From contig JAISXJ010000032.1 in NCBI GenBank assembly GCA_031270565.1, positions 1-6,285 on the forward strand: a stretch of 6,285 bases of DNA. Direction: 5' to 3'. This DNA is from Prevotellaceae bacterium (lineage in GTDB: Bacteria; Bacteroidota; Bacteroidia; Bacteroidales; Paludibacteraceae). Shown here piece by piece: positions 1 through 6,129 of the stretch. A program made the translations under genes and the position numbers. Position 1 is the first letter of the stretch. Every line of letters begins with the position of its first letter. The notes beneath the pieces are model-generated. The model was not told the DNA's origin and ran no database searches. It was given only the letters and a program-made list of their open reading frames with translations.

Positions 1-120
1 GGGCTTCTAAAAATTAGATTTTTCAAGGCTTGCCATTGAGGTAAAAGCGGAGTTTACTAACGTAAATGAGCATTTTACCGAAAGAGCGTAACGCAGAAAA
101 AGCAATTTTTAGAAGTTCCC
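1..120. repeat. Structured inverted-repeat element downstream of luxS
   Basis: Bases 4-15 are the exact reverse complement of 104-115 (12 bp). After a single bulged A at 16, bases 17-24 pair with 96-103 with one mismatch, giving a nearly continuous stem of about 20 bp. Nested inside are a perfect 7-bp inverted repeat (GGTAAAA at 40-46, TTTTACC at 73-79) and an apical hairpin (52-57 with 62-67, one G-T pair, loop TAAC). The outer GGG at 1-3 and CCC at 118-120 may extend the element. It lies 32 nt past the luxS stop codon, so a luxS transcript could carry it as a folded 3' end. There is no run of U after the stem on the minus strand, so it is not a standard intrinsic terminator. Size and terminal inverted repeats suggest a dispersed MITE-like or structured-RNA repeat. 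A single copy in view cannot prove that, and the left boundary may be cut by the window. Confidence 0.6.
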
Positions 121-152
121 ATAAAACTTTTGGGAATTGTCGGGATATTTAT

Positions 153-641
153 TTATGTGTTATCCCTGTTTCTCATATAATCGCTGCTAATTCCCTGCTT
201 CAATATTTCCTTAGCCCACTCTTTGGCGCCGAACAGGGAGTGCATTTTATAGTTTCCGCATTGCCTGCGGCTGATTCCGGGAACATCGGTTTCTTTGAAA
301 TCCAGAATAGCCTCCAATGCCGATTCAAATGCCCTGATGACATCCTCAACCGCAGGAGCGCCCCAAAAAATGGCGTGAAATCCCGTCAAACAGCCAAAGG
401 GACTGATGTCAATCAGCCCGCCAATCCTGTCGCGCAGTAAGCCCGCCAGACAGTGCTCCAGAGTATGGATACTGCTTGTATCCAGCGCCGAAACATTAGG
501 CTGGGCAAACCGAATATCAAAATTACTGATAACATCTCCCTGAGGTCCACTCTCTCGGGCAATCAATCGAACATAAGGCGCTTTAACCAAATCGTGATCC
601 AGTTCAAAGCTCTCAATGTGTGAATTAATCTTCTTATCCAT
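153..641 (-). CDS. luxS: S-ribosylhomocysteine lyase LuxS
   Basis: This cytoplasmic metalloenzyme splits S-ribosylhomocysteine into homocysteine and 4,5-dihydroxy-2,3-pentanedione, the precursor of autoinducer-2. It is the second step of S-adenosylhomocysteine recycling after Pfs, which is not in the window. The 162-aa product has the usual family length and all signature residues: the metal-binding HTLEH at 59-63 (H59 and H63 ligands, E62 catalytic), the third ligand C128 in RQCGNY, the catalytic C84 in SPFGCLTGF, and R44 in DIRFAQPN. Nothing essential is missing. The ATG lies 8 nt past the stop of the upstream barrel gene with no Shine-Dalgarno sequence, which suggests co-transcription and perhaps translational coupling. 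The TAA stop is followed within 32 nt by the folded element at 1-120. Identification is firm; a signalling role, as opposed to simple methyl-cycle recycling, cannot be read from sequence. Confidence 0.95.
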   Translation of the reverse strand: MDKKINSHIESFELDHDLVKAPYVRLIARESGPQGDVISNFDIRFAQPNVSALDTSSIHTLEHCLAGLLRDRIGGLIDISPFGCLTGFHAIFWGAPAVEDVIRAFESALEAILDFKETDVPGISRRQCGNYKMHSLFGAKEWAKEILKQGISSDYMRNRDNT

Positions 642-649
642 AACAGTTT

Positions 650-1270
650 TTACTTTACTAACTTAAATCCTAATGACAGTGTAAAGGAATTGATGGGACT
701 GGTATTCAGTTCGACATCGTTAATATATTTATAATGAAACATATTAGGCATCAGGTTGTAGCGGACATCGAGTGTGAAACGCCAGATGTCAAATCCCAGT
801 CCGGCATCAAGTCCGAGTTGCCAGTTTTTGGTGGTGGTAACAATGGTGCCGTCATTGAAAGAGCCTGCTTGCGTACCGGCATTAAACCGAAACTTGGGAC
901 CAAACTGTATCCGAAAATTAAAATCGGCGTTCCTGCCCATCTTCACACCAATCAAAAGTGGAAGATCAATAGCGCTTAAATTGACCTGACGCTGAGAAAC
1001 AAGGCTGTCCGTAACGTTAATACCGACCGTTTGAATGTTATACAGCAATTCGGGCTGAAAAATAAATGTCTTACCCGTGCGTAACATCAACCCCAGGTGC
1101 ATCCCCTGCGCCAAATCGCTTTTAAGATCAATCCTGTTGGCATCAAACGACCACGTTTTGTTGAACCCAAGCGAAGAGGTATAACCCGCCTTCACACCAA
1201 ATACGAACTGAGCCGAAACCATACCGATGCCGCTAAAAAACAGGCATACTATTATCAAAAATTTATACAT
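650..1270 (-). CDS. PorT-like outer membrane beta-barrel protein
   Basis: The 206-aa product starts with a clear Sec signal peptide: a Lys at position 3, a hydrophobic core at about 4-18, and probable signal peptidase I cleavage after VSA (residues 18-20), leaving Gln21 first. The mature part is built of alternating hydrophobic strands with segments typical of the Bacteroidota OMP_b-brl_2/PorT-like family: QPELLYN at 72-78, DLPLLIGVK at 102-110, QLGLDAGLGFDI at 151-162 and LDVRYNLMPN at 167-176. It is predicted to be a small barrel of roughly eight strands in the outer membrane. These proteins are numerous in the phylum and mostly have no assigned role, so no function is claimed. The gene is the first of a tight pair with luxS, 8 nt apart. 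The 108 nt upstream show no convincing TAnnTTTG promoter, so read-through from tdh is possible. Real PorT (type IX secretion) is not implied by the family name. Confidence 0.85.
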   Translation of the reverse strand: MYKFLIIVCLFFSGIGMVSAQFVFGVKAGYTSSLGFNKTWSFDANRIDLKSDLAQGMHLGLMLRTGKTFIFQPELLYNIQTVGINVTDSLVSQRQVNLSAIDLPLLIGVKMGRNADFNFRIQFGPKFRFNAGTQAGSFNDGTIVTTTKNWQLGLDAGLGFDIWRFTLDVRYNLMPNMFHYKYINDVELNTSPINSFTLSLGFKLVK

Positions 1271-1346
1271 AGACTACTAAACTAAAAAATCAATTACCGG
1301 AGACAATGTTCAATAACACTGTTTCCCCGCTACAAACGCACAAAAG

Positions 1347-1369
1347 GACGGTTTTAGTATATCCCCGTC
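1347..1369 (-). terminator. Weak candidate terminator after tdh
   Basis: Nine nt past the tdh stop codon, the minus strand has a 5-bp perfect stem (GACGG with CCGTC) around a 13-nt loop, followed by CTTTTG. The stem is short, the loop is large and the T run is poor, so it may not terminate at all. It is recorded because it is the only hairpin between the threonine genes and the barrel-luxS pair. Confidence 0.25.
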
Positions 1370-1378
1370 ATATTATTT

Positions 1379-2404
1379 TTATTCCCAGTTGAGAATCACC
1401 TTTCCACACTGTCCGCTTTCCATCACATCGAATCCCTTTTGAAAGTCGTCCACGTAAAAACGGTGGGTGATGACGGGAGAAAGGTCAAAGCCCGAAATCA
1501 ACATCTGCTCCATCTTGTACCACGTTTCAAACATTTCACGTCCGTAGATGCCTTTCAGCGTAAGTGCATTGAAAATAATCTTGCTCCACTCCACATTTGT
1601 ATTGTCTGGCAAAATGCCGAGCAGTGAGATTTTTGAGCCGTTGTACATATTGTCAATCATCTCGCTAAAAGCTTTTGACGCTCCGGACATTTCCAGTCCG
1701 ATGTCGAACCCGCGCATATCTAATTTTTTCATGGCGTCGGCTACCGTTTCTCCCTTTGCCGGATTGACGGTGAGGGTTGCGCCCATCTTTTTGGCAATAG
1801 CCAGCCGGTAATCACTCAAATCGGTAACCACCACATAACGAGCGCCGGCAAAACGGCAAATTCCCGTCGCCATACACCCGATTAGTCCCGCTCCGGTGAT
1901 GAGCACGTCCTCACCCAACAGTGGGAACGACAGTGCGGTATGGGTTGCGTTGCCGAAGGGATCCATAATGGATGCCTGTTCGTCGGAGATGCGGTCGTCA
2001 AGTTTGATAACGTTACTTTCGGGAATAACCAGATATTCGGCAAAGGCGCCATCACGATGCACACCCACGCCCACGGTATTTTCGCAAACGTGCAACTTGC
2101 CGCGACGACAATTACGACAGTGTCCACAGGCAATGTGTCCCTCGCCGGTAACCCTGTCGCCAACTTTCACGTGCGATACCCCCGCACCTGTCTCAGCAAC
2201 AACGCCGACATATTCATGTCCTATTGTCATCGGTGTTCTAATCGTCTTTTGCGACCATTCATCCCACTCGTAAATATGCAAATCCGTGCCGCAGATAGCG
2301 GTTTTCTTTATCTTTATCAGTACGTCATTAACGTTTACTTCGGGCATTGGAACATCTTCCATCCAAATTCCCTTACCCGACTGTTTTTTAATAAGCGCTT
2401 TCAT
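1379..2404 (-). CDS. tdh: L-threonine 3-dehydrogenase (zinc, NAD+)
   Basis: Tdh oxidises L-threonine to 2-amino-3-ketobutyrate with NAD+, the first step of threonine degradation to glycine. The product has 341 aa, the length of E. coli Tdh as I recall it, and aligns with it from end to end without gaps that I can see. This is a medium-chain dehydrogenase. The catalytic zinc site is visible as C38 (AICGTD), H63 and E64 (IGHEYVG). The structural zinc site is C93, C96, C99 and C107. The Rossmann loop is GAGLIG at 171-176, with D195 at the end of the next strand fitting NAD preference. The family signature GREMFETWYKM is present near the C-terminus. The ATG is 33 nt after the kbl stop, and no -7 element is seen in that gap, so it is probably translated from the HAD-kbl-tdh transcript. 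The order kbl then tdh is the same as in E. coli. Confidence 0.96.
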   Translation of the reverse strand: MKALIKKQSGKGIWMEDVPMPEVNVNDVLIKIKKTAICGTDLHIYEWDEWSQKTIRTPMTIGHEYVGVVAETGAGVSHVKVGDRVTGEGHIACGHCRNCRRGKLHVCENTVGVGVHRDGAFAEYLVIPESNVIKLDDRISDEQASIMDPFGNATHTALSFPLLGEDVLITGAGLIGCMATGICRFAGARYVVVTDLSDYRLAIAKKMGATLTVNPAKGETVADAMKKLDMRGFDIGLEMSGASKAFSEMIDNMYNGSKISLLGILPDNTNVEWSKIIFNALTLKGIYGREMFETWYKMEQMLISGFDLSPVITHRFYVDDFQKGFDVMESGQCGKVILNWE

Positions 2405-2437
2405 TGATATTCTATTCTGTGTGTGTTTTAAGGTGAA

Positions 2438-3625
2438 CTATTTAATAATTCCAAGCGTTCTGCCAACTTTTGTAAAGGCGGCAATACACTGTTCGAGGTG
2501 CGTTCGGGTGTGTGCCGCAGAAATCTGTACACGAATACGCGCCTGATTTTGAGGTACTACGGGATAATAGAAGCCCGTAACATAAATACCTTCTTCCTGT
2601 AGAAGCGCTGCCATTTGTTGCGAAAGTTTGGCGTCGTAGAGCATGACGGCACAGATGGCAGACTGTGTTGGCTTAATATCGAAGCCTGCGGCAATCATAT
2701 TCTTAACAAAAAATGCCGTGTTAGCGTGCAATTGTGCCTGCAATTCGTTGGTAGCATCCATCATTTCAAACATCCTGATACCCGCTGCAACAACCATCGG
2801 CGGCAACGAGTTGGAAAACAGATAGGGGCGCGACCGTTGGCGCAACAGGGAAATGATTTCCTGCCTGCCGGTGGTGAATCCGCCGACAGCGCCGCCAAAA
2901 GCCTTGCCCAGCGTGCCGGTAATGATTTCTATCTGACCTCTAAGATTATACTGTTCCGTAACGCCGCGTCCTGTTTCGCCCACTACGCCTGCCGAATGAG
3001 ATTCATCAACCAGAATCATGGCATCGTATTTATTTGCCAGACTGTAAATCTTGTCTAACGGCGCAACGTTTCCATCCATCGAAAAGACGCCATCGGTAAC
3101 AATAAGTTTAAAACGACAGTTTGCGGCGGCTTGAAGTTGTGCCTCCAAATCGTGCATATCGGCGTTGGCATAACGGAAACGCTGTGCCTTGCAGAGCCGC
3201 ACACCATCAATAATAGAGGCATGATTGAGCGCATCGGAAATGATAGCATCTTCTTCGTTCAGAAGCGGTTCAAATACGCCGCCGTTAGCGTCGAAACAGG
3301 CGGCATAAAGAATGGCATCCTCAGTGCCGAAGAAACGGGCAACGGCTGTTTCAAGTTGCCTGTGAAGATCCTGTGTCCCACAGATAAAACGCACAGACGA
3401 CATACCATATCCCCTCTCAGACATCGCTTTGGAGGCGGCTTCGATGAGAGCGGGGTGATTGGCAAGCCCCAAATAGTTATTTGCACAAAAATTGAGAACT
3501 GTTTTCCCGTTTACGGAAATTTCAGCGCCCTGAGGCGAACTGATTAACCGTTCGTGCTTGTAAAGTCCGGCATCTTCTATGGCTGCCAGTTCTGAAGATA
3601 AATGTTTTTGAAATGTATTATACAT
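2438..3625 (-). CDS. kbl: 2-amino-3-ketobutyrate CoA ligase (glycine C-acetyltransferase)
   Basis: Kbl is a PLP enzyme of the alpha-oxoamine synthase family that cleaves 2-amino-3-ketobutyrate with CoA into glycine and acetyl-CoA. It acts on the unstable product of Tdh, encoded just downstream. With the start chosen here the protein has 395 aa, close to the 398 of E. coli Kbl. The PLP-binding Lys is K241 in TGTLGKAFGG; D207 and H210 lie in VDESHS, H135 in ALNHASIIDG, and the substrate-site FCANNYLGL is at 46-54. The open frame extends upstream to 3739, but those extra 38 residues overlap the HAD gene, are Cys-rich and have no counterpart in the family. The ATG at 3625, giving MYNTFQKHL, matches the known N-terminus and leaves 40 nt after the HAD stop. 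The leader is AT-rich and lacks a Shine-Dalgarno sequence. KBL and 5-aminolevulinate or biotin synthases share the fold, but the adjoining tdh and the sequence match settle this as Kbl. Confidence 0.95.
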   Translation of the reverse strand: MYNTFQKHLSSELAAIEDAGLYKHERLISSPQGAEISVNGKTVLNFCANNYLGLANHPALIEAASKAMSERGYGMSSVRFICGTQDLHRQLETAVARFFGTEDAILYAACFDANGGVFEPLLNEEDAIISDALNHASIIDGVRLCKAQRFRYANADMHDLEAQLQAAANCRFKLIVTDGVFSMDGNVAPLDKIYSLANKYDAMILVDESHSAGVVGETGRGVTEQYNLRGQIEIITGTLGKAFGGAVGGFTTGRQEIISLLRQRSRPYLFSNSLPPMVVAAGIRMFEMMDATNELQAQLHANTAFFVKNMIAAGFDIKPTQSAICAVMLYDAKLSQQMAALLQEEGIYVTGFYYPVVPQNQARIRVQISAAHTRTHLEQCIAAFTKVGRTLGIIK

Positions 3626-3665
3626 AAGTAAGTGGTTTTTATAATAATATGGTATCTGTTTTATT

Positions 3666-4391
3666 TTAAGGCACAATGCCAATGAGTTCGGGCAGCAGTT
3701 CCCGCAGGGCTTGCATTGTGGGAAGAACAATGTTTGCACCCTCTTGTTGCAGTTCTTCGGGACGAAGAATACCGGTGTTTACGCCTATTGTGAAAATGCC
3801 GGCTGCCACTGCCGAACGCACTCCAAGCGGTGCATTTTCCACCACGATAGCCTGCCATGGGTCAATTTTTGCTTTCCGGAGGGCTATCAGATAGGGTTCA
3901 GGGTCAGGCTTGCCGTACTTGACATCGAAAGCGCTGACAATATTGTCTCTGTGGAAAATGTCAGGGAAATAATGCTCCAGATTATCAATAAGCGATTCCT
4001 GTGCAGATCCTGTTACCACATATCGCTCAAAGCCATACGCCTTGACATCGTTTAGCAGCGCCTCCACATCCGGCACAGGCGAAACGGGAGGATAGGCGTT
4101 AAAATAGGCGCTTTTGGCGGCGTAGATGGCTTCTTTCAGCGCCTTATCGGCAGGATGATGCAACTGTTTCAGGAAAAACTTGTCGATAGTGCTTTCGCCG
4201 GTGCGTCCCTCGTGCAGGTAAGCGTCGTATTCCGTGAAAGATAAGCCATTTTCACGCATAGCACGTGTCCATGCAGCTGCGTGATAGGGCATAGAATCGA
4301 ACAGGACTCCGTCCATATCGAAAAAGAATGCTTTTATATTGAAATCCGGATAGCCTTTTTCCGCGATAAAACGAGTGACAGCGTCGTGCAT
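3666..4391 (-). CDS. HAD-superfamily hydrolase / beta-phosphoglucomutase-like protein
   Basis: This is a 241-aa cytoplasmic HAD subfamily IA protein with all four core motifs. Motif I is DMDGVLFDS at 25-33, with nucleophile D25 and acid/base D27. Motif II is VVTGS with T127. Motif III is K161 in YGKPDPEPY. Motif IV is VVENAPLG at 183-190, where E185 would bind Mg2+ and the usual second acid is Asn186. A helical C1 cap lies between about 35 and 105 and contains EGRTGEST at 61-68. This layout fits a small-molecule phosphatase or a beta-phosphoglucomutase-like mutase; the substrate cannot be read from it. It is first in a run with kbl (40 nt gap) and tdh, behind its own TAnnTTTG promoter element. 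A link to threonine catabolism, for example removal of a phosphorylated by-product, is only inference from position. The ATG at 4391 is preferred because it leads directly into motif I with a short N-terminal helix; an ATG about 28 nt upstream is out of frame. Confidence 0.88.
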   Translation of the reverse strand: MHDAVTRFIAEKGYPDFNIKAFFFDMDGVLFDSMPYHAAAWTRAMRENGLSFTEYDAYLHEGRTGESTIDKFFLKQLHHPADKALKEAIYAAKSAYFNAYPPVSPVPDVEALLNDVKAYGFERYVVTGSAQESLIDNLEHYFPDIFHRDNIVSAFDVKYGKPDPEPYLIALRKAKIDPWQAIVVENAPLGVRSAVAAGIFTIGVNTGILRPEELQQEGANIVLPTMQALRELLPELIGIVP

Positions 4392-4437
4392 AATGATAAG
4401 CAGTGAAAAAACATAATAATGTCCCGAAAAAACCGCA

Positions 4438-4445
4438 CAAAGGTA
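4438..4445 (-). promoter_or_regulatory. Bacteroidota-type -7 promoter element for HAD-kbl-tdh
   Basis: The minus strand reads TACCTTTG, an exact match to the TAnnTTTG -7 consensus of the Bacteroidota primary sigma factor. It ends 46 nt before the HAD start codon, giving an expected leader of about 40 nt. No TTTG -33 element is seen at the expected distance. In its place upstream are a run of seven A (4456-4450 on the minus strand) and heptamer repeats. The A-tract could act like an UP element, which is inference. Confidence 0.6.
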
Positions 4446-4456
4446 ACGCTTTTTTT

Positions 4457-4477
4457 AGTTATCAGTTATCAGTAGGG
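4457..4477. repeat. Short heptamer repeat (AGTTATC, two exact copies plus a partial)
   Basis: On the plus strand AGTTATC occurs at 4457-4463 and again at 4464-4470, followed by AGTAGGG at 4471-4477 that keeps the AG phase. It directly follows a T7 run (4450-4456) upstream of the HAD promoter. The unit length and AG start are the same as in the longer array at 6059-6128. Confidence 0.6.
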
Positions 4478-4493
4478 CGCGATAAATCGCGTC
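4476..4493. repeat. GC-rich palindrome between hutH and the HAD gene
   Basis: Bases 4476-4482 pair with 4487-4493 (7 bp with one G-T pair) around the loop TAAA; the core CGCGA/TCGCG is perfect. It stands out in an AT-rich gap and abuts the heptamer repeat. On the minus strand no U run follows, so it is not a convincing terminator for hutH. It may be a REP-like palindromic unit. Confidence 0.5.
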
Positions 4494-4528
4494 TTCTTAG
4501 CCCCTTTTTTCTACTGAAAATTAGTCGG

Positions 4529-6013
4529 TCAGTATAGACAATCAATGAATGTAATGGATTTATCAATATGAAGATACATAACCGTGTCAGTATCAATAAA
4601 AGGAACGTGCTTGCGATAGTCGGCAACTAATTGCTCTATTGTCGGCGACGAATGTAATGGACGGCGGAACTCCAGCGCCTGCGCCGCATTAAAGAGTTCG
4701 ATGGCAATCACCCGTTGGGTATTATGCAGGATGCGGTAGAGTTTTGTGGCGGCATTGGCGCCCATACTCACGTGGTCTTCCTGTCCCTGCGACGACTCAA
4801 TGGAATCAACCGACGCCGGAGTACAAAGCTGTTTGCTCTGACTGACAATGGAGGCAGCGGTGTATTGCGGTATCATAAAGCCGCTGTTCAGTCCGGGCGT
4901 TGCCACTAAGAAAGGCGGCAAGCCACGTTTGCCGGCTATCAGTTGATAGGTACGTTGCCCGGATATGCTGCCAAGTTCTGCCACGGCAATCGCCAGAAAA
5001 TCCATTGCTAATGCGAGTGGTTGTCCGTGAAAATTGCCGGCGGAAATGATTAATCCCTTGTCGGGAATGACGGTCGGATTGTCCGTAGCGCTGTTGATTT
5101 CGGTGGTAACAATCTGTTTCACGTAGGCAATGGCATCTTTCGATGCGCCGTGTACCTGCGGCACGCATCGAAAAGAATAAGGGTCTTGTACGTGCATTTT
5201 CTTTTGTGCGGCTATTTCGCTGTCGGCAAGCAGTTCGCAAATTCGCGCTGCGGTAGCGATCTGTCCATTATGAGGACGCACCGCGTGCACTGCGTGATTG
5301 AAAGGCTCAATACGTCCGTCATAAGCGTCAAGAGAGAGCGCCGCCACGACATCTGCGACGGCGCTGAGCTGTTCTGCCTTGATGACGGCATACACGGCAT
5401 AAGCGCTCATAAATTGCGTACCGTTCAGAAGCGCAAGCCCCTCTTTCGACTGCAATTCTATTGGTTGCCATCCAAACTGCCTGTTTATTTCGGCGGCGGT
5501 TGTGCGAATATTTTTACAGATTACCTCGCCAAGTCCTAAGAGAGGCAGACAAAGGTGAGCCAGCGGCGCCAAGTCGCCGGAAGCGCCAAGCGATCCCTGC
5601 TGATAGACAACCGGCAAAACACCTTGATTATACATAGCAACCAGTCGCTCTACCGTGGCAAGTTGCACGCCCGAATAGCCGTAGCTAAGCGACTGTATTT
5701 TCAACAGCAGGATGATACGCACAATCTCCTGAGGGACTTCTTCGCCGCAACCACAGGCATGCGACATCACAAGGTTGCGTTGCAACTGAGAGAGTTCCGT
5801 ATGTCCGATGCTGATATTGCATAACGAACCGAACCCGGTAGTAATGCCATAGATTGGCTCTTGCTGCTCTTCCATTTGTTTATCAAGGTAAGTGCGACAA
5901 GCTTTAATGCGGCGCACCGACTCATCGCTGAGTTGCAGCTGATAATTTTCCGAGAGAATGGTTTTTACATCGGCAATAGAAAGATGTGCCGGACTGATCT
6001 GGTGTGTTTTCAT
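4529..6013 (-). CDS. hutH: Histidine ammonia-lyase
   Basis: HutH removes ammonia from L-histidine to give trans-urocanate, the first step of histidine degradation, in the cytoplasm. The 494-aa product has normal length. The triad Ala144-Ser145-Gly146, in GSLGASGDLAPLAH, forms the MIO electrophile by self-cyclisation. Other active-site positions recognisable against the Pseudomonas enzyme are Y55 in PIYGITTGFG, H85 in SHACG, N197 in LLNGT, Y279 and R282 in QDPYSFRC, and E412 in GQEDHVSMG. SHACG and QEDHVSM favour a histidine lyase over tyrosine or phenylalanine lyases, which differ in these segments. The start at 6013 is the first ATG after a TAnnTTTG promoter and gives the usual N-terminus. 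No hutU, hutI or formiminotransferase gene flanks it: the next gene is the HAD gene, 137 nt downstream, and the upstream DNA is repeat-rich. Whether the rest of the pathway is elsewhere in the genome cannot be seen. Confidence 0.92.
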   Translation of the reverse strand: MKTHQISPAHLSIADVKTILSENYQLQLSDESVRRIKACRTYLDKQMEEQQEPIYGITTGFGSLCNISIGHTELSQLQRNLVMSHACGCGEEVPQEIVRIILLLKIQSLSYGYSGVQLATVERLVAMYNQGVLPVVYQQGSLGASGDLAPLAHLCLPLLGLGEVICKNIRTTAAEINRQFGWQPIELQSKEGLALLNGTQFMSAYAVYAVIKAEQLSAVADVVAALSLDAYDGRIEPFNHAVHAVRPHNGQIATAARICELLADSEIAAQKKMHVQDPYSFRCVPQVHGASKDAIAYVKQIVTTEINSATDNPTVIPDKGLIISAGNFHGQPLALAMDFLAIAVAELGSISGQRTYQLIAGKRGLPPFLVATPGLNSGFMIPQYTAASIVSQSKQLCTPASVDSIESSQGQEDHVSMGANAATKLYRILHNTQRVIAIELFNAAQALEFRRPLHSSPTIEQLVADYRKHVPFIDTDTVMYLHIDKSITFIDCLY

Positions 6014-6042
6014 AGAGTAAAAATATTTCTTTAATATGCCTG

Positions 6043-6050
6043 CAAAGGTA
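6043..6050 (-). promoter_or_regulatory. Bacteroidota-type -7 promoter element for hutH
   Basis: The minus strand reads TACCTTTG (followed by C), matching the TAnnTTTG consensus. It ends 29 nt before the hutH ATG, so the expected leader is roughly 20-25 nt. A TTTG -33 element is not recognisable. As at the HAD promoter, seven A residues (6058-6052 on the minus strand) and a heptamer array sit just upstream. Confidence 0.6.
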
Positions 6051-6058
6051 GTTTTTTT

Positions 6059-6128
6059 AGTTTATAGTTAGTAGAGTGTAGTTATTAGAGTTTAGTGTTT
6101 AGTGTTTAGTGTTTAGTGAATAGCGAAT
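6059..6128. repeat. Array of ten 7-bp repeats, each starting AG
   Basis: Read in 7-nt steps from 6059 on the plus strand, all ten units begin with AG: AGTTTAT, AGTTAGT, AGAGTGT, AGTTATT, AGAGTTT, three copies of AGTGTTT (6094-6114), AGTGAAT and AGCGAAT. The centre (6090-6117) is perfectly periodic and the flanks have diverged, as expected of an ageing microsatellite. The array starts 9 nt upstream of the hutH -7 element and ends against the first hairpin of the cluster at 6130. There is no open frame of note. Confidence 0.8.
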
Positions 6129-6129
6129 A

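Noticed and set aside
66..440. 124-aa open frame on the plus strand starting inside the left repeat
   Set aside because: Most of it runs antisense through luxS, whose motifs are unambiguous, and its start lies in the inverted-repeat element.
654..668. 15-mer at 654-668 that matches 53-67 of the left element at 14 positions
   Set aside because: It spans the barrel stop codon and final codons, and none of the surrounding stems of the element are present, so it is probably chance similarity.
1271..1378. Possible TTTG and TnTTATTG promoter boxes upstream of the barrel gene
   Set aside because: The -7 candidate misses two consensus positions and the spacing does not fit; not strong enough to annotate.
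3626..3739. 38-residue N-terminal extension of kbl
   Set aside because: It overlaps the 3' end of the HAD gene, is unlike Kbl N-termini, and the ATG at 3625 gives a family-length protein.
4475..4510. Plus-strand terminator-like pattern: GGGC, inner hairpin, GCCC, then T6
   Set aside because: No plus-strand gene precedes it, and its pairing competes with the better palindrome at 4476-4493.
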